Source of the DNA: Cranoglanis bouderius
Taxonomy: Eukaryota > Chordata > Actinopteri > Siluriformes > Cranoglanididae
Length of the DNA stretch: 64,000 nucleotides
NCBI GenBank assembly: GCA_023630585.1
Contig: CM042554.1
Span: 1,944,695 to 2,008,694, forward strand
Reading direction: 5' to 3'
Shown here: in pieces, positions 21,501 through 32,655 of the stretch
Layout: every line of letters starts with the position of its first letter
Numbering within the stretch: the first letter of the stretch is position 1
Translations under genes and position numbers: made by a program
Notes under the pieces: model-generated
Database searches by the model: none
Told to the model about the DNA's origin: nothing
Seen by the model: only the letters and a program-made list of their open reading frames with translations

Positions 21501-21947
21501 GGCTCAAACCAGAGTAGACATTCAGAGCTATTAATTATTTAAACAGTCAATCTAATAGGGCACACATGGGCAACAAGAAACACCGGTTAGTCACATGTTC
21601 CAATATTTTCAATCACTTGAAAAATAGGTGGGTTCAAACAAAAGGTGCCATATTCTAAGTTGTTTAACACATCTAGATGTAAATATCGGGAAATTCTCTT
21701 CTATCCTATCATATTCATCTATGGTCTCAAACCCAAACATCTTCAGTGTATAGCAAAAACAAAAGAATTGGCCTTGCCATTCCAATACTTTCAGAGGCGA
21801 CTAAAAACCAAAGGAATATTCCTTGCACTGGCTTACCGGTCTAAAGGGAAGTGCTGTGATGTTATAGGAATTTAATCCAGGCTGCAGTGGTGTCATATGT
21901 AGTTACATGAAGCAGAGGAGCCTGGTTTGTACTTGATGCATGACTTT
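21501..21947. other. no gene recognised
   Basis: A 76-codon open frame at about 21645-21875 has no recognisable domain and lacks support; I treat it as chance. Confidence 0.3.
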
Positions 21948-22103
21948 GCATGAGTGTGCAGAAGCAGTGGCAACTCGAGTGGCATTGTTCACACATGTTC
22001 CTTTTATATCTTCAGGATATGCAGTGAGTGTGTGAACAATGCCACCCGAGTTGCCACTGATTCTGCACACTCACTGCATATCCAGAATATATAAAAGGGA
22101 CAT
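21948..22103. repeat. overlapping hairpins (A-B-A'-B')
   Basis: Segment A (about 21948-21994, containing GTGGCATTGTTCACAC) pairs with A' (22029-22075). Segment B (about 21996-22034, GGATATGCAGTGAGTGTG) pairs with B' (22066-22102). A' overlaps the start of B', so the two stems exclude each other. Stem A/A' has few mismatches over about 45 bp. As RNA it would form a long hairpin. Whether it is transcribed is unknown. Confidence 0.75.
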
Positions 22104-22892
22104 TCACTAGATGGCATATCAGAGCCAAATGTTTCCAGTAACTGTTGATCAGTCCTGCACATTGTCGGAAAATAAGTAGGGCTCAGAAGGGGAGTCTCCC
22201 TCCGAGCTCCGACATCCAGGGTGGAATTGAGTTCCCTCTCAGCTGTTTTGATCCTTTCGAACTATTATTACACTCAAACTACTATCAATAAATTGAGACT
22301 CTTCAAACTTGGATGAGAAAGAGCAAACGTTGTTTTAATACAGTCCACAAACATGAAAGTCCTTTGAGCTCAAGGAGAACAATACTCACAATACAAAACA
22401 CATTTCTATGTTATTGTAAGCAAGTACATCAGCATACACTGCATCCTCAGTGTCCTCTGTGTTCTCAAAATCCCCCTAGAAAATTCCCCTCTATTTATGC
22501 CGAGGCGCTGTGTAGCGCCTCCTTCTTTAATTTGCATATGCCCCGGCGAATTCCCCTTATTTTCCAGTATGGCCCTTTTGGCCCCTCCTATCTTCATTTG
22601 TATTTTTTGCCAAATTCCCCTTATTTTCCACTTTTCTGAAAATTTCCCCTTCGTGCGTCATTTTTGACTCATATCCTGTTCTTTGAATTTTCCCTTAGTT
22701 CCAGTTTTACCTCTTTCCTTGTGCCCTTTTTTGGTATTTCCGTCTCTTGGATTTCCCCTTATTTTCGGCCTTTGCCGTCATTTGTTATTAAAACAACTGT
22801 CTGTATTTAACCTAAACTTCCTAGTTTTTTCCGACATATTCAGCTGTGGACTATCGTGCTACGCAACACTTTACCGTTATTCTCCCTTTAGG

Positions 22893-23711
22893 ATGCCTAA
22901 AATGTGTAAGTCGTATTTTTACTCCTCTCTTTTTGTTATTGTAATTTAGGTCCTTGCCCCTACTATGTGTCTACTATTTTCTGTACTTTTATGCTTAATG
23001 CTGTTTTTGTGAGACTTTTGGTAGCTGTGGCTATAGTCTGTTTTGTAGGCTGTGTCTCTAGATTTTTAGCAAGCTGTTTAGGTAGGACGTTCCTTATACA
23101 TAACTGCTACTATCTTTGTTATTGCCTGGCTATTTTGCTTATCTACCTTAAGGCAAGAGCGTGTGATTCCTCCCCAAGTTTTCTTTCCCTGACCCATCTA
23201 TGTTCTTCTCTTTCCAGCCCGCCCTCGTGGTTCTCTCCCATTTTCCTCTGGGACAGCTGAGGTCACCCTCTATCGTCATTATCAGCTGACACATCTGGCT
23301 ACTGGCATTTCTGAGTATCTGGAGCAGCTTTATAGCACTCCTCTGCCCTCTGCTCCTTTGTTCCCGGTCCGAATTTCACCAGGGGTCAGACTGGAGTCTG
23401 TGTCTACTCAGACACCCATGCCTTTCACCCACTCCCGCTTCACTCAGACCCCTACGCTTTTGGCGATGACCACTTCTCACTCTACACAAACCGAGTGTTG
23501 CCCACACGTGGATGGTTGCCCATGGGACTCTAGAATTCCCCTTTCCCCCAGTGTTCTTCAGAACTTGGATGAGTCAACTTTGTCTACTCCTGTCTCTCCC
23601 ACTGACTATTCCCCAACGAGTCCAGTTGCTCCTCCCTCTATTATTCCTCTTTCACCTCCTCCTACTGCTATCCGTCCCAGCGTGAGGCGGGCTCTCCTCT
23701 TTCCAGATTAA
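22893..23711 (+). CDS. unknown Ser/Pro/Thr-rich protein, probably spliced
   Basis: Exon 22893-22905 holds ATG and four codons plus one base, then a consensus donor GTAAGT. A 312-bp intron ends in TTTCCAG at 23217, and the next exon (23218-23711) starts in exactly the phase needed and stays open for about 164 codons to TAA, followed 22 nt later by AATAAA (23733-23738). An acceptor-like TTCTCCCTTTAG also precedes the ATG. The protein would be about 169 aa, rich in Ser, Pro and Thr, with three STQT/TQTP-like blocks and a basic start. No domain is recognised. It lies within an LTR-like unit, so it could be an accessory gene of an old retroelement or a captured host gene. The splicing model is unproven. 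Confidence 0.45.
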
Positions 23712-23732
23712 TCTGTATCAACCCTCTTCCTG

Positions 23733-23738
23733 AATAAA
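23733..23738 (+). terminator. polyadenylation signal after the 23.7-kb ORF
   Basis: AATAAA 22 nt after the TAA, with a T/G-rich stretch (GGTTGTTTTT) about 5 nt further on. Confidence 0.5.
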
Positions 23739-23864
23739 CATGGTTGTTTTTCCCCCACTCTTGCCTCCTGGTTTTTATTATTCCTAGGTGCTACATAAGG
23801 TCTAAGCGCTAACTTGGTTACTTACTATTCACTAAATATGGTCTTACCTCTATTGTCCTCAGCA

Positions 23865-24600
23865 TCAACATCAGCCTGGAGGAATTTTAACCCATTCCTC
23901 AGAAGATAACATCTTTAACTCTGGGATGTTGGTGAGTTTCCTCACATGAACTACTTGCTTCAGGACCTTTCACAACATTTGTATTGGATTAAGGTCAGGA
24001 CTTCAGGCCATTCAAAATATTAACTTTATTCTTCTTTAACCATTCTTTGGTAGAACAACTTGTGTACTTAGGCTCGTTGTCTTGCAGCATGACCGACTTT
24101 CTCTTGAGATTGAGTACATGAACAGATGTGTACACTTCACTTGTATACTTCAGAATTCATTGTTCCATCAATGATGGCAAGCCGTCTTAGCCCAGATACA
24201 GAAAACAGGCCAAAACCATGATACTACCAGCACAATGTTTCACAGATGGGCTAAGGTTCTATTGTGATCTCATCCATCCACAAAACAATTTTCAAATAGC
24301 TTTCTGGCTTGTCCACATGATCTTTAGCAAATGCAGACGGGCAGCAGTGTTCTTTTTGGAGAGCAGTGGTTTTCCCCTTGCAACCCCGCCATGCACACCA
24401 TTGTTGTTCAGTGTTCTCCTGATGGTGGACTCATGAACATCAACATTATCCAATGTGAGAGAGGCCTTTAGTTGCTTAGAAGTTAGCCTGGGTTCCTTTG
24501 TGACACCACAGACTATTACACGTCTTGAAAATCTGATGATGTTTTAGGTAATATTTATGCAGAAATATAGAAAAACTTTCAAGCACCACTGTAAGCAGAG
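23865..24600 (-). mobile_element. degenerate Tc1 copy
   Basis: The plus strand complements Tc1 transposase text (TTGGATTAAGGTCAGGAC, then CTTGCAGCATGACCGAC, GGAGAGCAGTGGTTTTCC). No open frame of useful length remains. Confidence 0.6.
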
Positions 24601-24639
24601 GTGAACAGACTAAAATAGCATGTACACTCTTCTTTTAAA

Positions 24640-25045
24640 TTCTTTCAAATTCTGACCCGATCATCTGTGTGCCTCAGTAGAAATCAAGATTCATCAGACA
24701 AGGCTATGTTTTTCCAGTATTCAGCTGTCCAGTTTTGGTGAGCCTATGCCCACTGCAGCCTCAGTTTTCTGTTCTTGACTGACAGAAGTGTAACCCGACA
24801 TGGTCTTCTGCTGTTGTAGCCCATCCACCTCAAGGTTTCACATGTTGTGCATTCAGAGATGCTTTTCTGCTCACTGCAAATGTACAGAGTAGTTATCTGA
24901 GTTACTGTAGCCCTTCTGTCAGCTCAAACCAGTCTGATTATTGACCTCTCTCATCAACAAGGCATTTCTCAACACAGAACTGGATGTTTTTTTTTCCTTT
25001 ATCGCACCATTCTGAGTAAACTCTAGAGTCTGCTGTGTGTGAAAA
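24640..25045. repeat. left part of an old repeat copy, later split three times
   Basis: Shares wording with the full copy at 59765-60519 (GGTCTTCTGCTGTTGTAGCC, AAACTCTAGAG). The same repeat continues at 26870-26982, 41773-41816 and 43374-43430, interrupted in turn by a LINE, an ERV and a Tc1 element. The left boundary is approximate. Confidence 0.6.
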
Positions 25046-25096
25046 GCTGACTGGCACAAGTTCAGGGAGGCTGCAACCGATAGCGACTCCACAAAC

Positions 25097-26031
25097 TTGG
25101 AGGAATACATGGTATCAGTGACCAGCTACATCAGCAAGTGCATTGATGATGTAACTGTCTCCAAGACAATCACTACATGCTCCAACCAGAAGCCGTGGAT
25201 GACTGCGGAGGTGTGTGCACTGCTAAGGACCCGAGACTCAGCCTTCAGGGGAGGTGACAAGGTGGCCCTAAGAACAGTGAGGGCCAAACTGTCCCGGGCC
25301 ATCAGAGAGGCAAAGCGCACACACGCCCAAAGTCACTTCACGGATAGTGGCGACACATGGCGCATGTGGCAGGGCATTCAGGTCATCAGCAACTACAGGA
25401 CAACATCACCCGCCTGTGACAGTGATGCCTCCCTTCCAGATGCACTGAACAACTTCTAGGCTCGGTTTGAGGTTTGGTTTGCTGTGTCTAACCACGGCTG
25501 ATGTGAGGAAAACTCTACGCAGAGTCAACCCACTGACATCTTCAACATCTCCCTGAGCAGCAGGGGCCCCGTGCTCTGTCCACTGCTGTTCACTCTGCTG
25601 ACTCACAACTGCGCAGCAATGCACAGCTCGAATCACATCATGTTTGCCAATGACACAACAGTGGTGGGTCTCATCAGCAAGAGCAATGAGTCAGAGAGGA
25701 GGTGCAGCAGACTGGTGCAGAGCCAACAAACTGGCTCTGAACGTGGAAAAAACAAGAGATAGTTGTTGACTTCAGGAGAGCACAGAGCGACCACTCTCCG
25801 CTGAGCATCGACGGCTCCTCCGTGGAGATCATCAAGAGCACCACATTCCTTGGTGTTCACCTGACCGAGAACCTCACCTGGGCCCTCAACACCAGCTGCA
25901 TAACCAAGAAAGCCCAGAAGCACCTCTACTTTTTGCGAAGGCTGAAAAAATTCCATCTCCCACCCTTCATCCTCACCACGTTCTACAGAGGAACCATTGA
26001 GAGCATCCTGAGCAGCTGCACCACTGCCTGA
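25097..26031 (+). pseudogene. L2-like LINE ORF2 remnant
   Basis: The remains of the reverse transcriptase are spread over at least three frames: 25097-25459, about 25571-25762 and 25822-26031. Most of the palm (including the usual primer-grip region) is deleted between about 25460 and 25560, and a TGA replaces a codon near 26030. Non-functional. Confidence 0.75.
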
Positions 26032-26306
26032 TTTGGAAATTGCACCATATCGGATCGCAAGACCCTGCAGCGGATAGTGAGGACCGCTGAGAAGATCATC
26101 GGGGTCTCGCTTCCCTCCATCTAGACATTTACACCACACGCTGCATTCGCAAAGCTACCAGCATTGTGGATGACACCACACACACCTCACACAAACTCTT
26201 CACCATCCTGCCATCTGGAAAAAGGTACCTCAGGCCCTCATGTCCAGACTGTGTAACAGCTTCTTCCCCTAAGCCATCAGACTCCTCAATACTCAGAGAC
26301 TGGACT

Positions 26307-26309
<3 letters not shown>

Positions 26310-26371
<62 letters not shown>
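26310..26371. repeat. (CA)n microsatellite in LINE 3' region
   Basis: About 30 uninterrupted CA units. Frames through it on either strand are artefacts. Confidence 0.95.
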
Positions 26372-26374
<3 letters not shown>

Positions 26375-26869
26375 CTCTCAACACCATCCCACTACCTTGC
26401 AATATTTGAACATTTCTGTATTGACTGTATTCCATCATATTTAATTTATTATCACTATTATACACTTTACCTGGCTTCTCCTGCAATAACTGCTATGTCC
26501 ATTTGGTATAAGCTAGTCTGCTGAATACTAAGTCATAGCATGTTATGTTTACATCCACAGCATTTTTTTTCCCACAGCATTGTTATATTGGACACTTCCA
26601 TACTAGAACTGTGTACTGGTTGGCACTACACTGCCACTTACTGTGCCAATTGTTCCTGTTTTAGTAGTTATTGTATTGTCTTGTGTTGTTAGCACGTTTG
26701 CACACGCACTTTATGTAAAAATGCGTAGGTCTTATTTAGTTCTGTGTCCTCTTGTGGTTAGCGTATTGTTTTATGTAGCACCATGGTCATGGCTGTTTCG
26801 TTTCACTGTGTACTGTACCAGCTGTATATGGTTGAAATGACAATAAAAGCCACTTGACTTGACTTGAAT

Positions 26870-26982
26870 TGAAAATCACTAAGATCACATTTGTCCCCAT
26901 TCTGAAGGAAGATTGATGTGAACATTTCCTGAATCTGCTGGCTCGTATCTGCATGATTTTATGCGTTGCACTGCGTCTCTAT
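26870..26982. repeat. middle part of the old split repeat
   Basis: Continues the repeat between the LINE tail and the ERV. The final CTAT (26979-26982) is the left target-site duplication of the ERV. Confidence 0.6.
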
Positions 26983-27589
26983 TGTCGAAAATCTCTTAGT
27001 CAAACTTAAATAAAAAATCCTTCAAGAGTCCGGGGTTTAAGATGCCAAAAAATCAGACTTTATTGGAACACCACAAAGCCGAGATGACTGCAGACCATCT
27101 GACAAGTACAATCAATGCACAAGTTTTTATACATTTCTAAAGCAATGATCTCATTTAGGTGGGGTTTGCCCATTTTTTCTTTAATCACACCTCTGACGGC
27201 TTGCGACAATTATGTTTCTTTCTACGGGTCTTATCTGTAACTGTGGCGTGAGGTCAGCCAGTTTATTTTTTAAAAAAGGTTTCATTTAATTGATTCATGA
27301 CATGAATTTAATTGATTTCAACAATACATCTTCAGTGATCATTAACAGTAGATTGGTAAAAAGTAAAAAAAATAAAAGATACAGACTTAAACATGCGGTG
27401 TACAAAGTCAGTGTTCCCATGCACGCACACACAGAGGGTACAGCAGAGCAGGCCGCACAAAAAGAGTACATTTGTAACTAAAGAGAGTACAGAGTGTACA
27501 AGGTAGTGAGTTTCACACAGACTGAAGTCATATATTAACCTGACCTACTTTAATCAGATACAATTAATAAGTAAAAATATAAGAAAACA
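26983..27589 (-). repeat. ERV 3' LTR
   Basis: Read on the minus strand it begins TGTTTTCTTATA and ends TTTTCGACA. A TATA box (TATAAAAA, 27124-27131) is followed about 60 nt downstream by AATAAA (27059-27064), giving a short R region. About 570 bp match the 5' LTR; the first part of U3 (about 27554-27589) is shorter and different there. A purine run (AAAGAGAGACAAGG, about 27591-27606) just upstream is a candidate polypurine tract for plus-strand priming. Confidence 0.85.
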
Positions 27590-27723
27590 GCCTTGTCTCT
27601 CTTTAACTGGTTGATGTTTACCCAGTGAAGCGATGTTATTCTTCAACCCAGATACTTTGTGTATCGTAGAGGGTCACCTTTGGGGAGAGCTTAGGCTAGC
27701 ACTTACACCCAGAGCATGGCTCA

Positions 27724-28158
27724 TCACACTGCTTCTTCATCCTCACTTGAGGAACTGGAAATAGTACCTGTAATTATGGTGGCCCAGGAACTTTGGAGCG
27801 CTTCCAAACTTGTAGAATCGGAATCCGTATCATCCGGTATCCAGTCTGGCTTAGGAGGCCAGTCTGGATAAAGGTTATAGGGAGCTTTTACCAGTTCATT
27901 GTCCTTTCTCACATCATTGTCCATAGTTATTCCTTTCACAAGAGACATCTGTTTGACAGTCACATTAATCACAAAAGACTTTAAGACAGGAAAAACACAG
28001 CAAAACAACAGTCCTCCAATAATGATTACCACAACCAACATTGTTCCCATTTTTGAGAACCAGGCTCCCCACTTTCCAAAGTTAGATTCAAACCAATCCC
28101 AAGAGTGCATGTCTTTTCCTGCATTCTCAGTCAATTCCTGTCGTTGTTTGTTCATAGC
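27724..28158 (-). pseudogene. ERV Env transmembrane subunit, C-terminal part
   Basis: About 143 codons after the inserted solo LTR. A short ectodomain stretch (WDWFESNFGKWGAW) leads into a hydrophobic anchor (MLVVVIIIGGLLFCCVF, about residues 38-54). A long cytoplasmic tail, rich in Asp, Pro and Trp and ending in an acidic DEEAV-type stretch, follows. In a retrovirus this part anchors Env in the membrane. It is separated from the rest of env by 1.9 kb, so no complete Env can be made. Confidence 0.75.
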
Positions 28159-30055
28159 TGTAGCGAATCAGCTTTAAAAATGATAGAAAAGCGCACGCTT
28201 GGATTCAAAGCACCGTTTTAAAGGAGACAAGAGTTTTAAAGCGTGCCCGCATTATCTACCAGAATATGTAGTGAAAATTAGCTGTTTGGGTTAATTTGAT
28301 ATATTCTCCACCATTTTACGTAAGTAAAAATTAGTTGTTAAATCGAGCTATCTTTATTCTCCTCCAAAGATGTCAGAGAGATTAACAGATCAGCTCGTAA
28401 AGGGAAATTTGACTAATTTAGTATTACTGATCAACTATTAGTCCAGAGATAAGTTGAAACTAGTGTATTCATCAATTATGCATTAGATATTACCTTCGTG
28501 GCCACCGGCAATAATATCCTAAACATAGTGACACATTATTCTAAGAGCATGTAGCAGAATCGCAATTCAAGGCAATAGACACTTGTAAGCAAAAAGAACA
28601 CGCATTTAAGAACAGACGAGACTTTATTGAACTATTCTATGACACAGAAACTAATCTAATATATAAAACACACGCACGCACACACACACACACACACACG
28701 CATACATAAATGGGTGATGATGAAGGGTGAATGAAGTTCCGAGTCTCTAGCGTTGCATGCTATTTCACAGACCATGATCTGAACGAACCATCAACTTATT
28801 AATTTATCTTCACTTCCTTTAGAAGGGCTCAACTTATTATAGACACCAGATTAGCTAGATTCTGGGGTGTTGCGCTTGCCTTAGTTGTGTTGAAGGGATT
28901 TCCTCGTTACGTCGTGGTGTCGTCAGCGGTCTGGTCGGTGAGAGGCGTCTCGGAAGACCAATCGGAATGCTGAGTAGAATGAAGGCGGGAGGTTTGAAAA
29001 GCAGGCGGCGGCTCTCGCTGGGTCCCCAGGCCGAGGTAAACGTGATCTGATCTCCACGACGTTGATTGGCTCTGGAGACCCTCCACCGACCCCGTCCTTC
29101 GAAACGTGCCAAGAAGCAAGAGACACGAGAGAGAGCGAAGCAAGTGACGAACTTCAGAACTTGTGTTCTTAGGATTTTAACACTTCCTGGGCTAGTCCAG
29201 CCCAGAGTGCTTCCTCCAATCAATATTGTCTTTGGGCGGGGTGTTAGCCAGATTCTCCACCTATTATGCTAATCAGCCCCTTGTCCATGTGGATGAGTGG
29301 TTCCGCACTCTTCAATGATGAGTGGATTATTAAACTTTGTCCTGAAACTTGCATGTACATATCAGAACAATCTACACAAATTTCCTTACTCTTATGATTT
29401 AGGAAATCACTCAATGAACACATACATACCAAACAAGACATGTTTGACTATACTTAAAGTACATTACTAATATTTAAAACACAATGATCCTCCTAGGGCT
29501 ACTACACTAATACATGATTAAATGAAATAATTAGTGGCAACTTAAAGGTGATACACATGACGAAAATAGAACAACACATGGTAGGACATAGGTGATTGCA
29601 GTTGTTCAAAGATGTATTAATTCCCACAGTCGTTGCTCCTGGTAGGCACCGATTGTGGAATGTGTGAGTCCTTGTGTGGAATTGTGGAATGTGTAATCTT
29701 GGTGACTGAGCGAAAAGGTCTCTCCTTTCTTCCACAATTTATTGGCCTTACTGGTCTGGCCCAAAAAGGCCTAAATCACTGCATTTGAGAGCAGTTTCTG
29801 TGGTCGAGAGGGTTCAGCCCTGGGTCAAGGAGGCCTTTAACGCTTGCCGTGTTGGTTGAGATAAGGCAGATGCACACGTTGGATTTAAGTGGCTCCTGGG
29901 TGTCTGGGGTGGATTCCTTGTTTTATGGCTCCCTGAGTGGAGACATTTTGGTCCAGAGTTTCTTGTGGGTTCTCTGGCTGAGAAGGCCCATTGTTTTATT
30001 TCTTCTGGTTATAATTGTGTGAATTATATGATGCTGCTTGTGCTGAGGCATTACA
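28159..30055 (-). mobile_element. 1.9-kb solo LTR, copy B, inside ERV env
   Basis: An inverted, almost identical copy of the element at 4904-6799 (1,897 versus 1,896 bp), with the same TGTA...TACA ends. It is bounded by a 4-bp duplication that reads TAGC on the plus strand (28155-28158 and 30056-30059). The insertion is later than that of the ERV. The polyadenylation signal is kept on the minus strand (about 28624-28629), and a CA run is at about 28671-28700. Confidence 0.85.
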
Positions 30056-31321
30056 TAGCTTCAGTGAATGTTCCATTAGGTGCAGTATTGTTAGGAATGA
30101 AGGTGCAGCACTGGTCTCCAAACATCACACAGACACCTCCCTTTTCTGCTAAAAGCCAGTCCAGGGCTTGTCGATTTTGCCATGTCATTTTACTTGTTGC
30201 ACTCAACTGCTCACCCAAGGCTGACAGGGCATTGTCTGTGTAGTTAATAAACCTCTGCTGGTTGTAGTAAATGTAGTTGATCCACTCTGTGTTCTTGTTG
30301 GGAGTTATCCAGACTAATATAGACTCAAACCCTGATTTTACTTCATCCCTAGCCTTAAATTCATTGGGTATACCCCTTGGTTGTCCTATAGCATCTATAG
30401 TCATTTGGGGATCAGGTGTATAAGCCCTTTTCACTCTACGTGATTTTTGCTCAGCAGTTTTCTTAGGGTCCCAGTTCATCATAGTTATCTCTTGAATCAT
30501 TCTTACCCTAGTGCATATGCCTGTCCATTTTTTTAGGCAAGGTGGCCCTCAAACACCTACCTCCACACAACCAAAAATAATCTGCAACTGCTGTTGTCTG
30601 TTCCTCATACAGGAATATGAGCGGAAATGTTAAAGTCTGATGTCTGTCAAATTCCCTGTCACTGTTGCTGTGGCATGATACACAGTCTTGCTTAAATAGC
30701 CCCTCTGATTGAAAGAGTTCTTGTCTAAATGTCAAGTCACTACACAATTACCTTGGAACTCTCCCATATCATACTGGCCACTAGATTTGTTAAAGCATTC
30801 ATACTCAAGCGTGCGATCAATTTCATACACTACAGGGGTTTCTCTTTTTCTAGTATCGATATGAATATCTAGACGCTGACATTCTCTACCCCATCCCATT
30901 GAGTTATAGTACTTGTGAAACTCTGGACAACCTAAGAAGGATAAGCACTCAGCAGGACAATAGGGTCCTTCCCATTCTTTTATGTTTTTTATGTCTTCAC
31001 CACAGTTTGCTGAACCCCATACGATATCTCTTTCCCTGAGACTTTACCTGTTATCTTCTTACTCACATGTGTGTTAGTCTGTGAACCAGTCAGGGCCTGG
31101 AGACCATTCAAGGTCTGCAAAGTTGATTGTTGGGAATCCTGGTTGGAGAGAGGTGGAAGGGCCTTCGTCTGCGGGAGGTGATGCAAGAAGCTGAGCAATA
31201 CCAAGTTCAGTAAGAAGGTCTGACTCACGCTCTTGTTCATCTGGAGCAGGTGACGAGTCCACCTCTCCTCCTTCGGCAGGCATAGCAGGCTCAGAATCAG
31301 GCGCATCAACCGGAATGTCAT
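30056..31321 (-). pseudogene. ERV Env surface subunit and start of TM
   Basis: Env remains in several frames. 30056-30500 is the clearest: it carries an RRVKR-like cleavage site, the conserved heptad/immunosuppressive-type segment (QNRQALDWLLAEKGG) and a CX6CC disulphide motif (CVMFGDQCC), the arrangement of gamma-type transmembrane subunits. Upstream, 30508-30747 and 30989-31321 show Cys-containing surface-subunit-like text broken by stops. The receptor-binding part is not recognisable by family. The frame is cut at 30056 by the solo LTR. Confidence 0.65.
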
Positions 31322-31362
31322 CTCTCTCAGATTCTGCTGAAGCAGGTGCAGGTTCTACTGTG

Positions 31363-31854
31363 TCAGCGTCTCTCCCAGGTTTTGTTTCTTCTCCCTGTCC
31401 TTCGTGACTTGGGCCTGACTCTGGCTCTCTCTCCTTCTTCTCTTACCTCTTCCTGACTCTCCTCTGATGTATCAGCTGCTGGATCTCCCTCTTCTTCAGC
31501 AACCTGCTTGTCTCGTCTCCTAGGCCTTAGTCTAGGCACTCTAGTACAGTGATTTAAATGATACCAAGCAGTCCTACCTTCCACTTGCACAGCTGTTGGG
31601 GTGGCTGCTACCACTTTGTACGGTCCTTCCCGTCTGGGTTCGTTCCACTTCCTCCTGAACAGTCTCAGATACACCTGATCTCCAGGAACCACTGCACAGG
31701 GCGTTTCTTCTTCTTCTCTCAGTCCCTTGTTTTGTTTCTTTGAATAGATAGCTTCATGTATAGCAGTTAGTTGTCGCATGTATGCTCTCAGTTCCATCTG
31801 CAATTGTTCTAAGGATGGTCCCTCATAGGGACCTCTCAGGTATGGCACTGGCAT
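31363..31854 (-). pseudogene. ERV integrase C-terminal domain
   Basis: An open stretch of 163 codons with the SH3-like integrase C-terminal pattern of gammaretroviruses (PGDQVYLRLFRRKW, then EGPYKVVAATPTAVQVEG and a W-x-H-L-N-H motif). A long charged tail follows, rich in Glu, Arg and Ser, that overlaps the expected start region of env. The domain binds DNA non-specifically during integration. It is cut off from the catalytic core by stops between 31860 and 32160. Confidence 0.75.
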
Positions 31855-32459
31855 GGGTCAGCCCGTAAGCGTCTCATGTGGTGTCAAGTTAGTGATTCTG
31901 TTGGTCTGCATGCGATAGCTCATTAGAGTAAGGGGCAATGCATCTACCCAGTTAAGTTTAGTGTCAACACAGATTTTATTGAGCTTAGCCTTAAGCATCT
32001 TTCCACTATTCCTTGTGACTGAGGATGATGGACACAGCCTAGCCTCTGTTTTATTCTTAACTGCTGTAAGACTGTTTTCACTGTTCTTTGAACAAAAGCT
32101 GATCCATTATCAGAACTTATCTGTGATGGTATGCCAAATCTAGGTACTACTTCCCTAGTCTAAAATTTAATCACCGTTCCTGCAGCCTGGTCTTCTGATG
32201 GTATTGCTTCAACCCATCTACTGAATCTGTCAATTATCACTAGCATGTACCTTTTTCCTCCCACACTTCTGACCATGTCTACATAATCTATTACCAGGTG
32301 TTTGAACGGTCCTTCTGGTACTGGTATGTGCCCTATTGGTGCTGATGTCCCTTTCCTGACATTATTTTGGGCACACACTTCACACTCAGACAGAAAATTA
32401 TCTACCATTGCTTGCAGATACGGGGACCAATATCCCTGCTGTTTTATTTTCCTTATCAC
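31855..32459 (-). pseudogene. ERV integrase zinc and catalytic core, broken
   Basis: 32160-32459 holds the second half of the zinc-binding domain (CEVCAQNN) and the first two core motifs (HLVIDYVDMV, IIDRFSRWVEAIP). Below 32160 the reading continues in another phase with the Ser-Asp-Asn-Gly type motif but contains stop codons. The DDE triad therefore survives only in pieces. The enzyme would have joined viral DNA ends to chromosomal DNA. Confidence 0.75.
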
Positions 32460-32655
32460 TTCTCCTCGTGCACAATGGTCAAATCCATGCGCATCAGAAA
32501 TCAGTATTGTGAGTAATGCTGTGGGTGCAATTATGTGTCCCTCATGAGAACGTCATATGCCATTGACATCTCTAGTTGCACCACTCTGTTGCCATACTGA
32601 AAATTCATAAGCATTTGCCTGATGTTGTATTCAGGCTATGTCTTCTAAGTTAGGT

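Larger units (their letters stand above)
22163..23795. mobile_element. LTR-like unit (TGTCGG...GCTACA) with an internal ORF
   Basis: The unit begins TGTCGGAAAATAAG and ends AGGTGCTACA, so TGT/ACA ends are present, but no 4-6 bp target duplication is visible (ACAT left, TAAG right). On the minus strand there is a TATA-like CATAAATA near 22494 and a polyadenylation-like ATTAAA near 22335, as in an LTR read leftwards. On the plus strand there is a long ORF with an AATAAA just after it. The orientation of the unit, and even its LTR nature, is therefore an inference. Confidence 0.4.
25046..26869 (+). mobile_element. L2-like LINE, internally deleted
   Basis: A 5'-truncated non-LTR retrotransposon. 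It starts within the linker after the endonuclease (KPWMTAEVCALLRTRD, about 25190-25237), then jumps by an internal deletion to FANDTTVV (25641 on; the FADDT-type catalytic box) and on to the RT C-terminus (TFLGVHLTENLTW, HLYFLRRLKKF, about 25842-25950). It ends with AATAAAAGCC and a CTTGA repeat tail, characteristic of L2-type tails. TGAAAA at 25040 and 26870 may be a target duplication, but about 75 bp of target repeat seems missing, so this is uncertain. Confidence 0.75.

Noticed and set aside
21645..21875. 76-codon frame between a Tc1 relic and the hairpin
   Set aside because: No domain, no promoter or splice signals, and length within chance expectation.
22683..22949. 88-codon hydrophobic frame that runs through the ATG at 22893
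   Set aside because: It follows from T-rich sequence, has no signal or domain, and conflicts with the better-supported splice donor at 22906.
22893..23711. Resemblance of the spliced ORF to a deltaretroviral Rex-type protein (MPK start, Ser/Pro-rich)
   Set aside because: Only composition and the first residues are alike; no motif such as a defined nuclear export signal is evident, so no relation is claimed.
22158..23800. Target-site duplication for the LTR-like unit
   Set aside because: The four bases on each side (ACAT and TAAG) do not match, so I did not use them as support.
26129..26486. Frames rich in Cys-Val or Thr-His
   Set aside because: They are translations of the (CA)n microsatellite.
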